A stretch of DNA of 64,000 nt. It comes from Rhodospirillales bacterium. Lineage in GTDB: Bacteria; Pseudomonadota; Alphaproteobacteria; Micavibrionales; Micavibrionaceae. The stretch is from positions 558,001-622,000 of the forward strand of contig JACKJB010000001.1 of NCBI GenBank assembly GCA_020638155.1. Direction: 5' to 3'. Of this stretch, positions 52,059 through 60,702 are shown piece by piece (position 1 is the first letter of the stretch; the number at the start of each line of letters is the position of its first letter). Made by a program: the position numbers and the translations under genes. The notes under the pieces were generated by a model. The model was not told the origin of the DNA. It saw only the letters and a list, made by a program, of their open reading frames with translations, and did no database searches.

Positions 52059-53210
52059 TCAGCCGTCGGCCTGTTCTTCTGGTTCAGGCGCTTCTTCGTC
52101 TTCCCCGTCGTGATCCAGTGTTGATGTGGCATTTTGCTGTGTTTGACGCGGCACGAGCAGTTGCAGGCCGAACCAGCGCCAGCGTGGCTCTTCATAATTT
52201 TCACTTGTGGGCAGAGGCAGGGTGCAGTTGATCCGGGCGCGGTCCGCTTCCAGCGGCGCGCCAAGTCTGAGTTCGATACGCCTGGTGCCGACGATTTCCA
52301 AATCCGGTTTGTCCTGCCCGGATACAAAGCAGGAGAGTTTATCAAGGCTTCCGGCCAGAGATTCATCGATCGTAAAGCCGATGGAGGGCATGGCGCTTTG
52401 CAGGAGCGGGTCTTTGGGTTCTATGTCTGTAACCGGTAGCGGGAGCGCTGTGGCAGTCAGGTGAAAGCGGTCGAGGCCGCCGAAACTCTCGGTCATTGGG
52501 AAGCGGGGCAAGGTCAGCAAATCATCCCCTCCATAGGCGACGCCGGATTGCTGGCCGAAGGCTGCGCTAAAGCCCTGTTTTTCGATGATGCTGCGGTAGG
52601 CAGCGCTATATTCCCCGAACGGGTAAGCGAACAGGGACGGTTCATGGCCCAGTGCTTCGCGGTAACGGGCGCGGGCGCTGTTGATCTGGCGCGCGATCTC
52701 GCTTTCAGGGTCGTTATACAGGCGGGTATAGCTGGCAGGGTGCAGGCCGATAGTGACGTCTTTTGTCCGGTCCAGCTTCTTCACATCATCCCAGCTCATG
52801 TAATGCGGGGTGTTGCGGTCAATGTGATCGGTGGAAATGAAGACGGTAAAAGGCAGGTTATTGGTCTGCAGCAGCGGCACTGCGTTTTTCAGGACAGAGC
52901 TGTGGCCGCCGTCAAAAGTCAGGGCAACCGTGTTCTCCGGCAGTTTTTCACCGTTTTTAAAGGCCGCGATAATGGCGGGCAGGGGCATAACGGTATATTC
53001 ACCGGACGCCAACTCGCGGATATGGGATTCAAACTGTTCGCGGCGGATATTGCTTTCCGGGTACTGGTCTTCGCCGATCCGGTGGTAAACGAAAATGACG
53101 GCGGCGCTTTGATCCTGCGGAATTTGCCGCAGCTGTTCCTGCGCCGTGGCCGGGAAAGATACAAGCCACAGCAAAAGACATAAGACAGAATGTAATGCGC
53201 GTCTTGTCAT
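52059..53210 (-). CDS. Exported polysaccharide-deacetylase-like protein with altered active site
   Basis: 383 residues from the ATG at 53210; the longer frame to 53837 runs antisense over the next gene and is rejected. Signal peptide LHSVLCLLLWLVSFPATAQ. The NodB-fold motifs are recognisable but changed: motif 1 reads TFDGGHSS where active enzymes have TFDDG, motif 2 reads GLHPASY where H-x-x-x-H is expected, and motif 3 FAYPFGEYS is kept. Two of three metal ligands may be lost. A C-terminal extension (about 240-383) ends in an acidic tail EDEEAPEPEEQADG. Confidence 0.78.
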   Translation of the reverse strand: MTRRALHSVLCLLLWLVSFPATAQEQLRQIPQDQSAAVIFVYHRIGEDQYPESNIRREQFESHIRELASGEYTVMPLPAIIAAFKNGEKLPENTVALTFDGGHSSVLKNAVPLLQTNNLPFTVFISTDHIDRNTPHYMSWDDVKKLDRTKDVTIGLHPASYTRLYNDPESEIARQINSARARYREALGHEPSLFAYPFGEYSAAYRSIIEKQGFSAAFGQQSGVAYGGDDLLTLPRFPMTESFGGLDRFHLTATALPLPVTDIEPKDPLLQSAMPSIGFTIDESLAGSLDKLSCFVSGQDKPDLEIVGTRRIELRLGAPLEADRARINCTLPLPTSENYEEPRWRWFGLQLLVPRQTQQNATSTLDHDGEDEEAPEPEEQADG

Positions 53211-53336
53211 CGTATTCGTAATGTGAACCTGCTGTGGGAGGGAATATAGAGTATTCCGCCCAAAAGGCCAGATAAAACGTGACATTGACCTTTTGCTCAG
53301 ATTCCCTACATTCAAAGGTGTGAAAAGGGGAAGCTT

Positions 53337-53939
53337 ATGAGCGAAGATAACAAGATCATCGATGACCGGGGACTGGATATCCTGTTCCGTAGCGCACGGA
53401 CCTATAACGGCTGGCGCGACAAGGATGTTTCGGATGTGCTGGTGCAGGCGGTTTACGACCTGATGAAATGGGGGCCGACCAGTGCGAATTGCTGCCCGGC
53501 GCGCTTTGTCTTCGTGAAGTCCGCCGAAGCCAAGGAAAAGCTGAAGCCGCATATGATGGACGGCAATGTCGAGAAAACAATGGCGGCGCCGGTGACGGTG
53601 ATTATTGCCAATGACCTGGAATTTTATGAGCGCCTGCCGGACCTGTTCCCGCATAATCCGGGGATGAAAGATTTTTATGTCGGGAAGGAAAAGTTTACGC
53701 AGGAAGCGGCGATGCGCAACGGCAGTCTGCAAGGCGCGTATTTTATGCTGGCGGCGCGGGCGCTGGGCCTTGATTGTGGGCCGATGTCCGGGTTTAGCAA
53801 AAAGGGCGTGAAGGAAGCGTTTTTCCCGGAGGAGCATGTCGAGGTTAATTTCCTGTGCAATCTTGGCTATGGCGATCCGGACAGCCTTTATCCGCGCGGG
53901 CCGCGGCTTGAATTTGATGATGCGTGTAAAATCCTCTGA
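53337..53939 (+). CDS. Nitroreductase family protein, malonic semialdehyde reductase-like (RutE/HadB)
   Basis: 200 residues. FMN-binding R-T-Y-N-G-W context FRSARTYNGWRDKDV, MKWGPTSANCCPARFVFV and CGPMSGFSKKGVKEAFFP are typical of the RutE subgroup. RutE reduces malonic semialdehyde in pyrimidine breakdown, but other rut genes are absent here, so the physiological role is open. The stop overlaps the tsaB start (TGATG). Confidence 0.88.
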   Translation: MSEDNKIIDDRGLDILFRSARTYNGWRDKDVSDVLVQAVYDLMKWGPTSANCCPARFVFVKSAEAKEKLKPHMMDGNVEKTMAAPVTVIIANDLEFYERLPDLFPHNPGMKDFYVGKEKFTQEAAMRNGSLQGAYFMLAARALGLDCGPMSGFSKKGVKEAFFPEEHVEVNFLCNLGYGDPDSLYPRGPRLEFDDACKIL

Positions 53940-54625
53940 TGTCTGATCCGTGTAAAGTCCTGGTGTTTGATACGGCGCTGTTCGGCTGCACGGCGGGGCT
54001 TTATGATGCCGGAACGCAAAGCTGCGTGTCGGAACAAAAATCCATGACGCGGGGACAGGCCGAAGTGCTCGTCCCCATGATCCAGAGTGTGATGGACAAG
54101 GCCGGGCATGATTTTACGGATGTGGATTTGATTGGCGTGACGACCGGGCCGGGGGCGTTTACTGGCCTGCGTCTCGGGATGGCGACGGCGCAGGGGTTCG
54201 GGATTGCGCTGGATACGCCTGTTGTCGGGCTGTGTACGCTTGATATCCTGGCGCGGCAGTTCTTTGCGCAGCGCAGTTTAACCGAAGCGCAGGTGCTTTG
54301 TGTGCTGATTGAAACCAAGCGGCAGGATTATTATTGCCGCTTTTATAATGCGGATGGCAGCGCGGCAAGCGCGCCGCAGGCTCTGGAGAAAGAGGCCATC
54401 GAAGGGCAGGCGGAGGCGTTTGGGGATGTTCTTTATATCGGTGATGCTTTGGAACGGTTCGGGCTAGGCGAAGACGGATTCTCCCTGCCTGATCCGGCGA
54501 TCATGGCAAAAGCGGCGCTGGAGATTTTTGCAGCGGACGGCGCGGCGGCGCTGGAGCCACTCTATCTGCGCAGTGCCGATGTCAGTAAGTCCAAAAAACA
54601 GCAGCGCACTATACTTGGGCAATAG
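53939..54625 (+). CDS. tsaB: tRNA threonylcarbamoyladenosine biosynthesis protein TsaB
   Basis: Scaffold partner of TsaD/TsaE for t6A at A37 of tRNAs. 228 residues; ASKHA-fold start VLVFDTALFGCTAGLYD and the TsaB block GVTTGPGAFTGLRLGMATAQG (split GVTTGPGAFTG and LRLGMATAQG). Overlaps the preceding reductase gene by one base. Confidence 0.94.
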   Translation: MSDPCKVLVFDTALFGCTAGLYDAGTQSCVSEQKSMTRGQAEVLVPMIQSVMDKAGHDFTDVDLIGVTTGPGAFTGLRLGMATAQGFGIALDTPVVGLCTLDILARQFFAQRSLTEAQVLCVLIETKRQDYYCRFYNADGSAASAPQALEKEAIEGQAEAFGDVLYIGDALERFGLGEDGFSLPDPAIMAKAALEIFAADGAAALEPLYLRSADVSKSKKQQRTILGQ

Positions 54626-54646
54626 TATGTCGTTGCCCGATTATTC

Positions 54647-54675
54647 TTGAGACGGACGAATAAAAGCTTTATCTA
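54647..54675 (+). promoter_or_regulatory. Sigma70-type promoter of the mucR-like gene
   Basis: TTGAGA (54647-54652), 17-nt spacer, TATCTA (54670-54675), 41 bp before the ATG. The AT-rich stretch between and after is the kind of DNA that Ros/MucR proteins bind, so autoregulation is plausible. Confidence 0.5.
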
Positions 54676-54715
54676 TTAATACGGTTTTGAAATACAGATA
54701 CGGGATTTAAAAGAA

Positions 54716-55123
54716 ATGGCCGACCAACCTGACCACACTGACCTGCTGGCGCTGACGACGGAGATTGTTTCTGCGCATTTGTCCAATAACCAGGTCCAGA
54801 CCGAAGAAATTCCGAACCTGATCCAGAAAGTTTATAAAACGCTGTCAAATGTAAATGGCGAAAGCAGCGTGATGGCCGAACGGCCGCAACCTGCCGTGCC
54901 GATCAAGAAGTCGGTGACGCCTGATTATATTGTCTGTCTTGAAGACGGTAAAAAGCTCAAGATGCTCAAGCGCCATCTTAAAACCGCTTATAATATGAGC
55001 CCTGAAGAGTACCGCGAGCGGTGGGGGCTTCCTGCCGATTACCCGATGGTCGCACCGAACTATGCCGAGCAGCGCAGTAAGCTAGCCAAGGAAATCGGTT
55101 TGGGAACGACGGGACGGAAGTAA
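54716..55123 (+). CDS. Ros/MucR family transcriptional regulator, altered zinc finger
   Basis: 135 residues. The core SVTPDYIVCLEDGKKLKMLKRHLKTAYNMSPEEYRERWGL (split SVTPDYIVCLEDGKKLK and MLKRHLKTAYNMSPEEYR), then LPADYPMVAPNYAEQRS, is diagnostic of MucR/Ros. Typical Ros has C-x2-C and H...H; here the second Cys is Asp (CLED) and the second His is replaced (KTAY for T-H-Y), so two of four zinc ligands are gone. Ros/MucR proteins silence AT-rich promoters and control exopolysaccharide and motility genes in alphaproteobacteria. Confidence 0.92.
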   Translation: MADQPDHTDLLALTTEIVSAHLSNNQVQTEEIPNLIQKVYKTLSNVNGESSVMAERPQPAVPIKKSVTPDYIVCLEDGKKLKMLKRHLKTAYNMSPEEYRERWGLPADYPMVAPNYAEQRSKLAKEIGLGTTGRK

Positions 55124-55126
55124 ACT

Positions 55127-55951
55127 TTAGCTGCTTAGCTCTTTACTGCGTTTTGTCGCCGCGGCGATGGCGGCGGTCATAATATCCTGCCATTTTCCAT
55201 CCATCAGGATGTCCAGTGCGGCGGCGGTTGTGCCGCCGGGGCTGGTGACGTTTTCGCGCAGTTTTGATGCGGGCAGGGTGCTTTCCTGTTCGGCGAGAGC
55301 GGCGCTGCCAATAACGGTCTGGCGGGCGAGCTTCATGGCGAAGTCTGCGTCCAGTCCTGCGTTTTCCCCCGCTTTTGCCAGCGTTTCAATCAATAAGAAG
55401 ACATAGGCCGGGCCGCTGCCTGATACGGCGGTTACGGGATCGAGCAGGTCTTCGCGATCGACCCATTCGACTTGTCCGACGGATTGCAGGAGGGTATCGG
55501 CCATGTCTTTGTGTGTATCGGTGACAGGCGTGTTGCCAACGGCGACCGATATGCCCTTGCCGATGGCGGCGGGGGTGTTCGGCATGGCGCGGATAATGGC
55601 TTTGTCTGCGCCGAAACGGCTTTCAAATGCACCGATGGTCTGCCCTGCGGCGATGGACAGGATCAGGGCATCGCCCGGAATAGCCGGGGCGATGGTTTTG
55701 CAGACTTCATCCATGATCTGCGGTTTGACTGCCATGACATAGACATCGGCTTTGCCTGCTTTTTCTGAAAACCGGGCGGCATCGCTGTAATGGGTTACCG
55801 GGTTCGGGGCGTAGGCAGCGAATTCTTCAGGTAGGCCCACCGGGTCGAGAACGGTGACGCGGTCTTCAATCTTGGCGCTGAGCCAGCCACGCAGCATAGC
55901 GCTGCCCATTTTGCCGCAACCGATTAACGCGATGTTGAGATTTTTTGTCAT
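55127..55951 (-). CDS. proC: Pyrroline-5-carboxylate reductase
   Basis: Last step of proline synthesis. 274 residues; Rossmann start IALIGCGKMGSAMLRGWL, AVKPQIMDEV, RAMPNTPAAIGKGISV and the C-terminal signature TAVSGSGPAYVFLLIETLA with LRENVTSPGGTTAAAL. Ends 3 nt from the convergent mucR-like gene. Confidence 0.95.
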   Translation of the reverse strand: MTKNLNIALIGCGKMGSAMLRGWLSAKIEDRVTVLDPVGLPEEFAAYAPNPVTHYSDAARFSEKAGKADVYVMAVKPQIMDEVCKTIAPAIPGDALILSIAAGQTIGAFESRFGADKAIIRAMPNTPAAIGKGISVAVGNTPVTDTHKDMADTLLQSVGQVEWVDREDLLDPVTAVSGSGPAYVFLLIETLAKAGENAGLDADFAMKLARQTVIGSAALAEQESTLPASKLRENVTSPGGTTAAALDILMDGKWQDIMTAAIAAATKRSKELSS

Positions 55952-56085
55952 TGGTGAGTTTTAGCATGAAACGGCAGGATGTTAAACTTTCTATACGTTA
56001 TCCCTCACCCAGCTACGACATAGGCAAAACAGGTTTTGCCAAGTCTGCGCAACCCTCTCCCCTTGGGAGAGGGAAAAAGGGGGGG
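55952..56085. repeat. Hairpin repeat between proC and ybjN-like genes
   Basis: GGCAAAAC-ag-GTTTTGCC (56023-56040) and CCCTCTCCC-ctt-GGGAGAGGG (56053-56073). The second hairpin lies after the YbjN-like stop on the - strand. A related CCCTCTCCC hairpin occurs at 36174. Confidence 0.6.
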
Positions 56086-56586
56086 TTAAGCCTGTCCTTC
56101 GTTTTCTGCAAGGGCCAGAGTCAGGACATCGTCATTTAGGGACGAGGATTCTGCCAGCAGGTGGAAAACGCTGTAATATTTTTCACATTCGGCGAGGGCA
56201 ACTTCGATCAGATCGGCAATATGGTCTGTGCCGGAGGTCTGGGTCATGCCGCGCAGTAATGTCGTGTGACGGAAGTAAGGCGCGTTGGAATCCTCGGGGA
56301 CGTCAAAATGCCCGAGCCAAAGATTTTCGTTGATGCCGCGCAGGACTTTGCTGGTCATATCAAAGCGTGATGTCGGGATCGACAGGTCGAATTCACAAAA
56401 AAACTGCATGGCGCTGTGCGGTTCATGCCAGATGAAGGTCATCGTGTACTGGCCGAATGTGCCGCTGATATGGACGGTCAGCTCGTCATCGGTTGGGCGC
56501 TGGAACGTCCAGTCATGGCCCGCCATGACTTCTTCGATACTGTCCAGCGGGTTGCTGACATCTTCATATAAATCAAAACCGGTCAT
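56086..56586 (-). CDS. YbjN domain-containing protein
   Basis: 166 residues. YbjN-like pattern: NPLDSIEEVMAGHDWTFQRPTDDEL at the start, YTMTFIWHEPHSAMQFFCEFD in the middle and LRGINENLWLGHFDVPED later. Fold related to type III secretion chaperones; function in alphaproteobacteria is poorly defined. The start overlaps the UbiK-like stop by 4 nt. Confidence 0.82.
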   Translation of the reverse strand: MTGFDLYEDVSNPLDSIEEVMAGHDWTFQRPTDDELTVHISGTFGQYTMTFIWHEPHSAMQFFCEFDLSIPTSRFDMTSKVLRGINENLWLGHFDVPEDSNAPYFRHTTLLRGMTQTSGTDHIADLIEVALAECEKYYSVFHLLAESSSLNDDVLTLALAENEGQA

Positions 56587-56939
56587 TTTTTGGCCTTTTG
56601 GGTTGCGGCTTTTTTCTTCGCTGCGGGTTTCTTTTTAGCAGCGGCTTTTTTCGCAGGTGCCTTTTTAGCCGGTGCTTTCTTTGCGGCAGTTTTTTTCCCG
56701 CCTTTGTCGAGCGCATCCATACGCTTTTCCAGATCGTCTACGCGGCTGCGCAGTTTTGTAATCATCAGTTCCGCGCGCTCTAAATCTTCGCGGGGGACGA
56801 GATCCATTTTGGCGGCCATGTCATCCATGCGGCTTTTGATTTCATCGCGAATCTGTTGTTGCAGGCCGCTGAAAATATTGACGGCGCCGCCTGCGACTTT
56901 CGCAATGTCATCAAGGATTTTCGGGTCTGGCCCCATCAT
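56583..56939 (-). CDS. UbiK/BMFP family protein with histone-H1-like tail
   Basis: 118 residues. Residues 1-80 form the BMFP coiled coil (DDIAKVAGGAVNIFSGLQQQ, LVPREDLERAELMITKLRSR, VDDLEKRMDAL), like the UbiK accessory factor of ubiquinone synthesis. The last 35-40 residues are Ala/Lys/Pro repeats (KKAPAKKAPAKKAAAKKKP), as in H1-like bacterial proteins that bind nucleic acid. Typical UbiK proteins lack such a tail. Confidence 0.78.
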   Translation of the reverse strand: MMGPDPKILDDIAKVAGGAVNIFSGLQQQIRDEIKSRMDDMAAKMDLVPREDLERAELMITKLRSRVDDLEKRMDALDKGGKKTAAKKAPAKKAPAKKAAAKKKPAAKKKAATQKAKK

Positions 56940-57086
56940 GTTGTTCCTAAAATTTTATGGCTGTGTTTTAACGGAGTCAGTAGCAGGAGTCGTTTGCCTG
57001 TGCAACCCGGTCCGTAAAAAAGTTTTGAAGATATCCAAAGTACGTTATAAGCGAGAAGGGTAAGATCAATCATCAAGGAATATATT

Positions 57087-58076
57087 ATGATTATTATTAC
57101 CGGCGGTGCCGGGTTCATCGGATCAAATCTTGTCGCGGCATTACAGGAAAAAGGCCTGACCAATCTTGTTGTGTGTGATCGGTTGGGAACGGAAGATAAG
57201 TGGCAGAATCTCGCCAAGCGCGAGCTGCGCGATATTGTTGCGCCCGAGCGATTGTTTGATTATCTGGAAAAGCATGCCGGGGCGATCAAGGCAATTTTCC
57301 ACATGGGGGCGATTTCCTCGACCGTGGAAACGGATGCCGATTTGATTATCGATACGAATTTCGATTTATCGCGGCGGCTGTGGAAATGGTGTGCGGCAAA
57401 TGATGTGCGTTTGATTTACGCGTCATCTGCGGCGACTTACGGCGATGGGGACTCCGGTTTCAAAGATTTCCAGACACCGGACGAGCTTGCGAAGCTGCGG
57501 CCGCTTAATCCTTATGGCTGGTCGAAGCATTTGTTCGACCGCCGTATCGCCCGCGTGATTAACGACCAGAGCGAAAAGGCGCCGCCGCAATGGGCCGGGC
57601 TGAAGTTCTTTAATGTCTATGGGCCGAATGAATATCATAAAGGCGGGCAGATGAGTGTGATCTGTAAGCTGTATCCGCAGGTCGTGGCCGGGGCGACGGC
57701 GAAGCTGTTCAAATCGCATGATCCTGATTATGAGGATGGCGGGCAGCTGCGGGATTTCGTTTATGTCGGCGATTGCGTGTCGGTCATGCTCTGGCTCTAT
57801 GATAACCCGGATGTAAGCGGGCTGTTCAATGTTGGGACCGGGAAGGCGCGGAGCTTCAAGGATCTTGCCGAAGCCGTATTTAAGGCGGCAGGGATGGAGC
57901 CGAAAATTCAATACATAGATATGCCGCAGGAATTGCGTGGCAAGTACCAGTATTTTACCGAGGCCGATATGACCAAGTTGCGTGAAGCCGGGTATGATAA
58001 ACCGTTCGCCGACCTGGAAGACGGTGTGCGTGAATATGTGCAGGACTTTATGGCGAAGGACGACCAGTATCGTTAA
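57087..58076 (+). CDS. hldD: ADP-L-glycero-D-manno-heptose-6-epimerase
   Basis: Converts ADP-D,D-heptose to the L,D form for LPS core. 329 residues; SDR start IIITGGAGFIGSNLVAAL, FHMGAISSTVETDAD, the catalytic Y-x-x-x-K in NPYGWSKHLFD, and GLKFFNVYGPNEYHKGGQMS are the HldD signature. It ends 3 nt before lgt. Confidence 0.95.
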   Translation: MIIITGGAGFIGSNLVAALQEKGLTNLVVCDRLGTEDKWQNLAKRELRDIVAPERLFDYLEKHAGAIKAIFHMGAISSTVETDADLIIDTNFDLSRRLWKWCAANDVRLIYASSAATYGDGDSGFKDFQTPDELAKLRPLNPYGWSKHLFDRRIARVINDQSEKAPPQWAGLKFFNVYGPNEYHKGGQMSVICKLYPQVVAGATAKLFKSHDPDYEDGGQLRDFVYVGDCVSVMLWLYDNPDVSGLFNVGTGKARSFKDLAEAVFKAAGMEPKIQYIDMPQELRGKYQYFTEADMTKLREAGYDKPFADLEDGVREYVQDFMAKDDQYR

Positions 58077-58079
58077 GTG

Positions 58080-58886
58080 ATGGCTTTACAATTTCCCGAT
58101 ATAGATCCCGTAGCCCTTTCTCTGGGGCCTTTGGAAATCCGTTGGTATGCGCTGGCATATCTGGCCGGGTTTTTATTGGGGTGGCGCTATGCGCTTTTCC
58201 TTGCCGGGAAAGATGAAGGCAAAGGCCAGGCGATTACCAAAACGCAGATTGACGATTTCCTGCCGTGGGGAATCATGGGGGTCATTTTTGGCGGACGGCT
58301 TGGTTATGTGCTGTTTTACCAGACGTCTTATTTTATGCAGAATCCGCTGGAGATTTTTAAAATCTGGCATGGCGGGATGTCTTTTCATGGCGGTGTGCTG
58401 GGGATGATGGTGGCGATGGCCGCTTATTCATGGCACGGGAAATCGTCTCTTTTGCGGCTGACCGACCTGGTGAGTTGTGCCGCGCCGATTGGATTGTTCT
58501 TCGGACGGCTTGCGAATTTCGTGAACGGGGAGTTGTTTGGCAGGGCGACTGATGCGCCGTGGGGGATGGTTTTCCCGCGTGGCGGGGAAATGCCGCGGCA
58601 TCCGAGCCAGCTATATGAAGCGGTGCTGGAAGGGCTGGTGTTGTTCGGTGTGCTGGCCTTGCTGGCACGGAAAGAGAGCCTCCGGAACAAGCCGGGAGTC
58701 CTGACCGGGATTTTCCTGATGGGGTACGGTCTGGCGCGGGTGATTGTTGAGTTCTTCCGTGAACCGGATATCCAGCTGGGACTGATCGCGGACGCGGTGA
58801 CGATGGGACAGATTTTAAGTGTGCCGATGGTGCTGTGCGGGTTGATCCTGTTCTTTTATGCCGGGCGTAAGCAAGCGGTCTCATGA
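58080..58886 (+). CDS. lgt: Phosphatidylglycerol-prolipoprotein diacylglyceryl transferase
   Basis: First step of lipoprotein lipidation in the inner membrane. 268 residues from the ATG at 58080 (GTG at 58077 also possible). Conserved WHGGMSFHGGVLG, GRLANFVNGELFGRATDAPWG and RHPSQLYEAVLEG are present with seven membrane segments. Overlaps the next gene by 4 nt. Confidence 0.96.
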   Translation: MALQFPDIDPVALSLGPLEIRWYALAYLAGFLLGWRYALFLAGKDEGKGQAITKTQIDDFLPWGIMGVIFGGRLGYVLFYQTSYFMQNPLEIFKIWHGGMSFHGGVLGMMVAMAAYSWHGKSSLLRLTDLVSCAAPIGLFFGRLANFVNGELFGRATDAPWGMVFPRGGEMPRHPSQLYEAVLEGLVLFGVLALLARKESLRNKPGVLTGIFLMGYGLARVIVEFFREPDIQLGLIADAVTMGQILSVPMVLCGLILFFYAGRKQAVS

Positions 58887-59917
58887 GTTTCAAAGATCAT
58901 ATCCGGCAGCAAATTCACCATAACGGGCCGATGGATGTGGGGACGTTCATGGGGCTGGCGGTCGGCCATTATTATAACAGCCGCGATCCGTTCGGGACTG
59001 ACGGCGATTTTACGACCGCGCCGGAAATTTCACAGATGTTCGGGGAACTGCTCGGCGCATGGGTCTGTGATCTATGGATGCAGAGAGGGCAGCCGGAACG
59101 GTTTGTCTGGGCGGAATGCGGGCCGGGACGCGGGACGTTGATGGCGGATGCGCTGCGGGCGACGGCAAAGGTGCCGGGCTTTCACAAGGCGGCGCAGGTG
59201 CATCTGGTTGAGATGAGCGGGGTTTTAAAAGAAAAGCAGGTGCAAAAGCTGGCAGGGCACGATGTGCGCTGGTGTACGCAGATCGAGGACTTGCCGGATG
59301 ATATGCCGATGATCCTGTTGGGGAATGAGTTCCTGGATGCGCTGCCGGTGCGGCAATTCATTTTTGACGGGCAGGCTTGGGGCGAGCGGGTTGTTGGGCT
59401 TGAAGGAGAGGCGTTTTGTTTTGGGTTTGTCCCTCTGGCGGAAGATATAAAGCGCGTATTGCCCAGGGAAGCTGAGGCTGGGGCTGTATTCGAATGGGCG
59501 CCTGCACGCGATATGATAGTGCGGCAGTTGATGCAGCGGCCGGATACGACTGTGCTGTTCATTGATTATGGCTTTACTGAAGGCCATGGGGATACGCTAC
59601 AGGCGATGCGGCGGCATGGCTTTGTGGATGTGCTGGATAATCCGGGGGAGGATGATCTGACTTCCCATGTTGATTTTGCGGCTGTGAAACGATCTGCGGG
59701 TGATGCGCAGGTCTTTGGGCCTGTGACGCAGGCGCATTTCCTGCAGGGTTTAGGCCTCGGGACGCGGGCGGCGATGTTGCGCCAGCATGCCTCGCCGGAA
59801 CAGGGGCAGGACATTGATGCCGCCCTGCGCCGCTTGACAGCGCCGGAGGAAATGGGGACGCTGTTTAAGGTGATTGCGCTGAGTAATATGGACGGGCTGA
59901 CGCCTGCGGGGTTTTGA
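58883..59917 (+). CDS. NDUFAF7/MidA-type SAM-dependent methyltransferase
   Basis: 344 residues. GPMDVGTFMGLAVGHYYNSRDPFGTDGDFTTAPEISQMFGEL (split GPMDVGTFMGLAVGHYY and GDFTTAPEISQMFGELLGAW) is the signature of this family (DUF185), with the SAM site WAECGPGRGTLMADAL and GNEFLDALPVRQF. The mitochondrial homologue dimethylates an arginine of complex I subunit NDUFS2. Coupled to lgt and to the next gene. Confidence 0.9.
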   Translation: MSFKDHIRQQIHHNGPMDVGTFMGLAVGHYYNSRDPFGTDGDFTTAPEISQMFGELLGAWVCDLWMQRGQPERFVWAECGPGRGTLMADALRATAKVPGFHKAAQVHLVEMSGVLKEKQVQKLAGHDVRWCTQIEDLPDDMPMILLGNEFLDALPVRQFIFDGQAWGERVVGLEGEAFCFGFVPLAEDIKRVLPREAEAGAVFEWAPARDMIVRQLMQRPDTTVLFIDYGFTEGHGDTLQAMRRHGFVDVLDNPGEDDLTSHVDFAAVKRSAGDAQVFGPVTQAHFLQGLGLGTRAAMLRQHASPEQGQDIDAALRRLTAPEEMGTLFKVIALSNMDGLTPAGF

Positions 59918-60681
59918 TGTTTGTAACGGAAGAAACGCTAAAAAAGCCTTCGGTGCGGCACGGTTTTTTCGGACGGAACGGCGGAACAAGTGAAGGGATT
60001 TATCACAGCCTGAATTGCGGCCTTGGCACGGAAGATCCGGCTGTGCCGGAGAACAGGGCGCGTGTGGCGAAGGCCCTGGGGCTTGCGCCCGATCATCTGC
60101 TCAGTGTCTATCAAATCCACAGCGCGCAGTGTTTGCCTGTGACTGCGCCGTGGGCGGAACGGCCGCAGGCGGATGCGATGGTGACGGATGTGCCTGGTTT
60201 GGGGTTGGGGATCCTGACGGCGGATTGTGCGCCGGTTTTGTTTTGCGGGCAGAAAGCTGATGGCAAGCCTGTGATTGGGGCTGCTCATGCCGGGTGGGGC
60301 GGCGCGCTGCGCGGGGTGCTGGAGAGTACGCTTGAGGGGATGGCCGCGTTAGGCGCTGCGCCGGAGACGATCTGTGCTGCGGTCGGTCCTTGTATCGGGC
60401 AGCGCTCTTACGAGGTTTCGGATGCGTTCAAATTGCCGTTTATCGAACAGGATGAGGCGGCGGCGCAGTTTTTCGTGCCGTCTGATACGCCGGGGCATCT
60501 GCGGTTTGATCTGCCGGGTTATGTGACGCGGCGGCTGATGCTGGCGGGGGTTCCGGAAATTTCCGTGAACGGCAGCGACACATATTTCAATGAAATGGAT
60601 TATTTCAGTTATCGCCGCACTACGCACCGGGGAGAGCCGGATTACGGGCGGCAGATTTCGGTAATCGTGATTAGCGAGTAA
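59917..60681 (+). CDS. pgeF: Polyphenol oxidase/purine nucleoside phosphorylase-like PgeF (YfiH)
   Basis: 254 residues from the ATG at 59917, which overlaps the previous TGA. YfiH signatures: VRHGFFGRNGGTSEGIYHSLNCG (split VRHGFFGRNGGTSEG and YHSLNCG), LTADCAPVLF, GAAHAGWGGALRGVLE and GPCIGQRSYEV, containing the Cys/His metal residues. Family roles include adenosine cleavage and editing of the peptidoglycan stem. Last gene of lgt-midA-pgeF. Confidence 0.92.
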   Translation: MFVTEETLKKPSVRHGFFGRNGGTSEGIYHSLNCGLGTEDPAVPENRARVAKALGLAPDHLLSVYQIHSAQCLPVTAPWAERPQADAMVTDVPGLGLGILTADCAPVLFCGQKADGKPVIGAAHAGWGGALRGVLESTLEGMAALGAAPETICAAVGPCIGQRSYEVSDAFKLPFIEQDEAAAQFFVPSDTPGHLRFDLPGYVTRRLMLAGVPEISVNGSDTYFNEMDYFSYRRTTHRGEPDYGRQISVIVISE

Positions 60682-60702
60682 AATTGCAAAACAACCCTTT
60701 AT

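Noticed and set aside
53211..53837. Long N-terminal extension of the deacetylase-like gene
   Set aside because: It runs antisense through the nitroreductase gene; the signal peptide begins at 53210.
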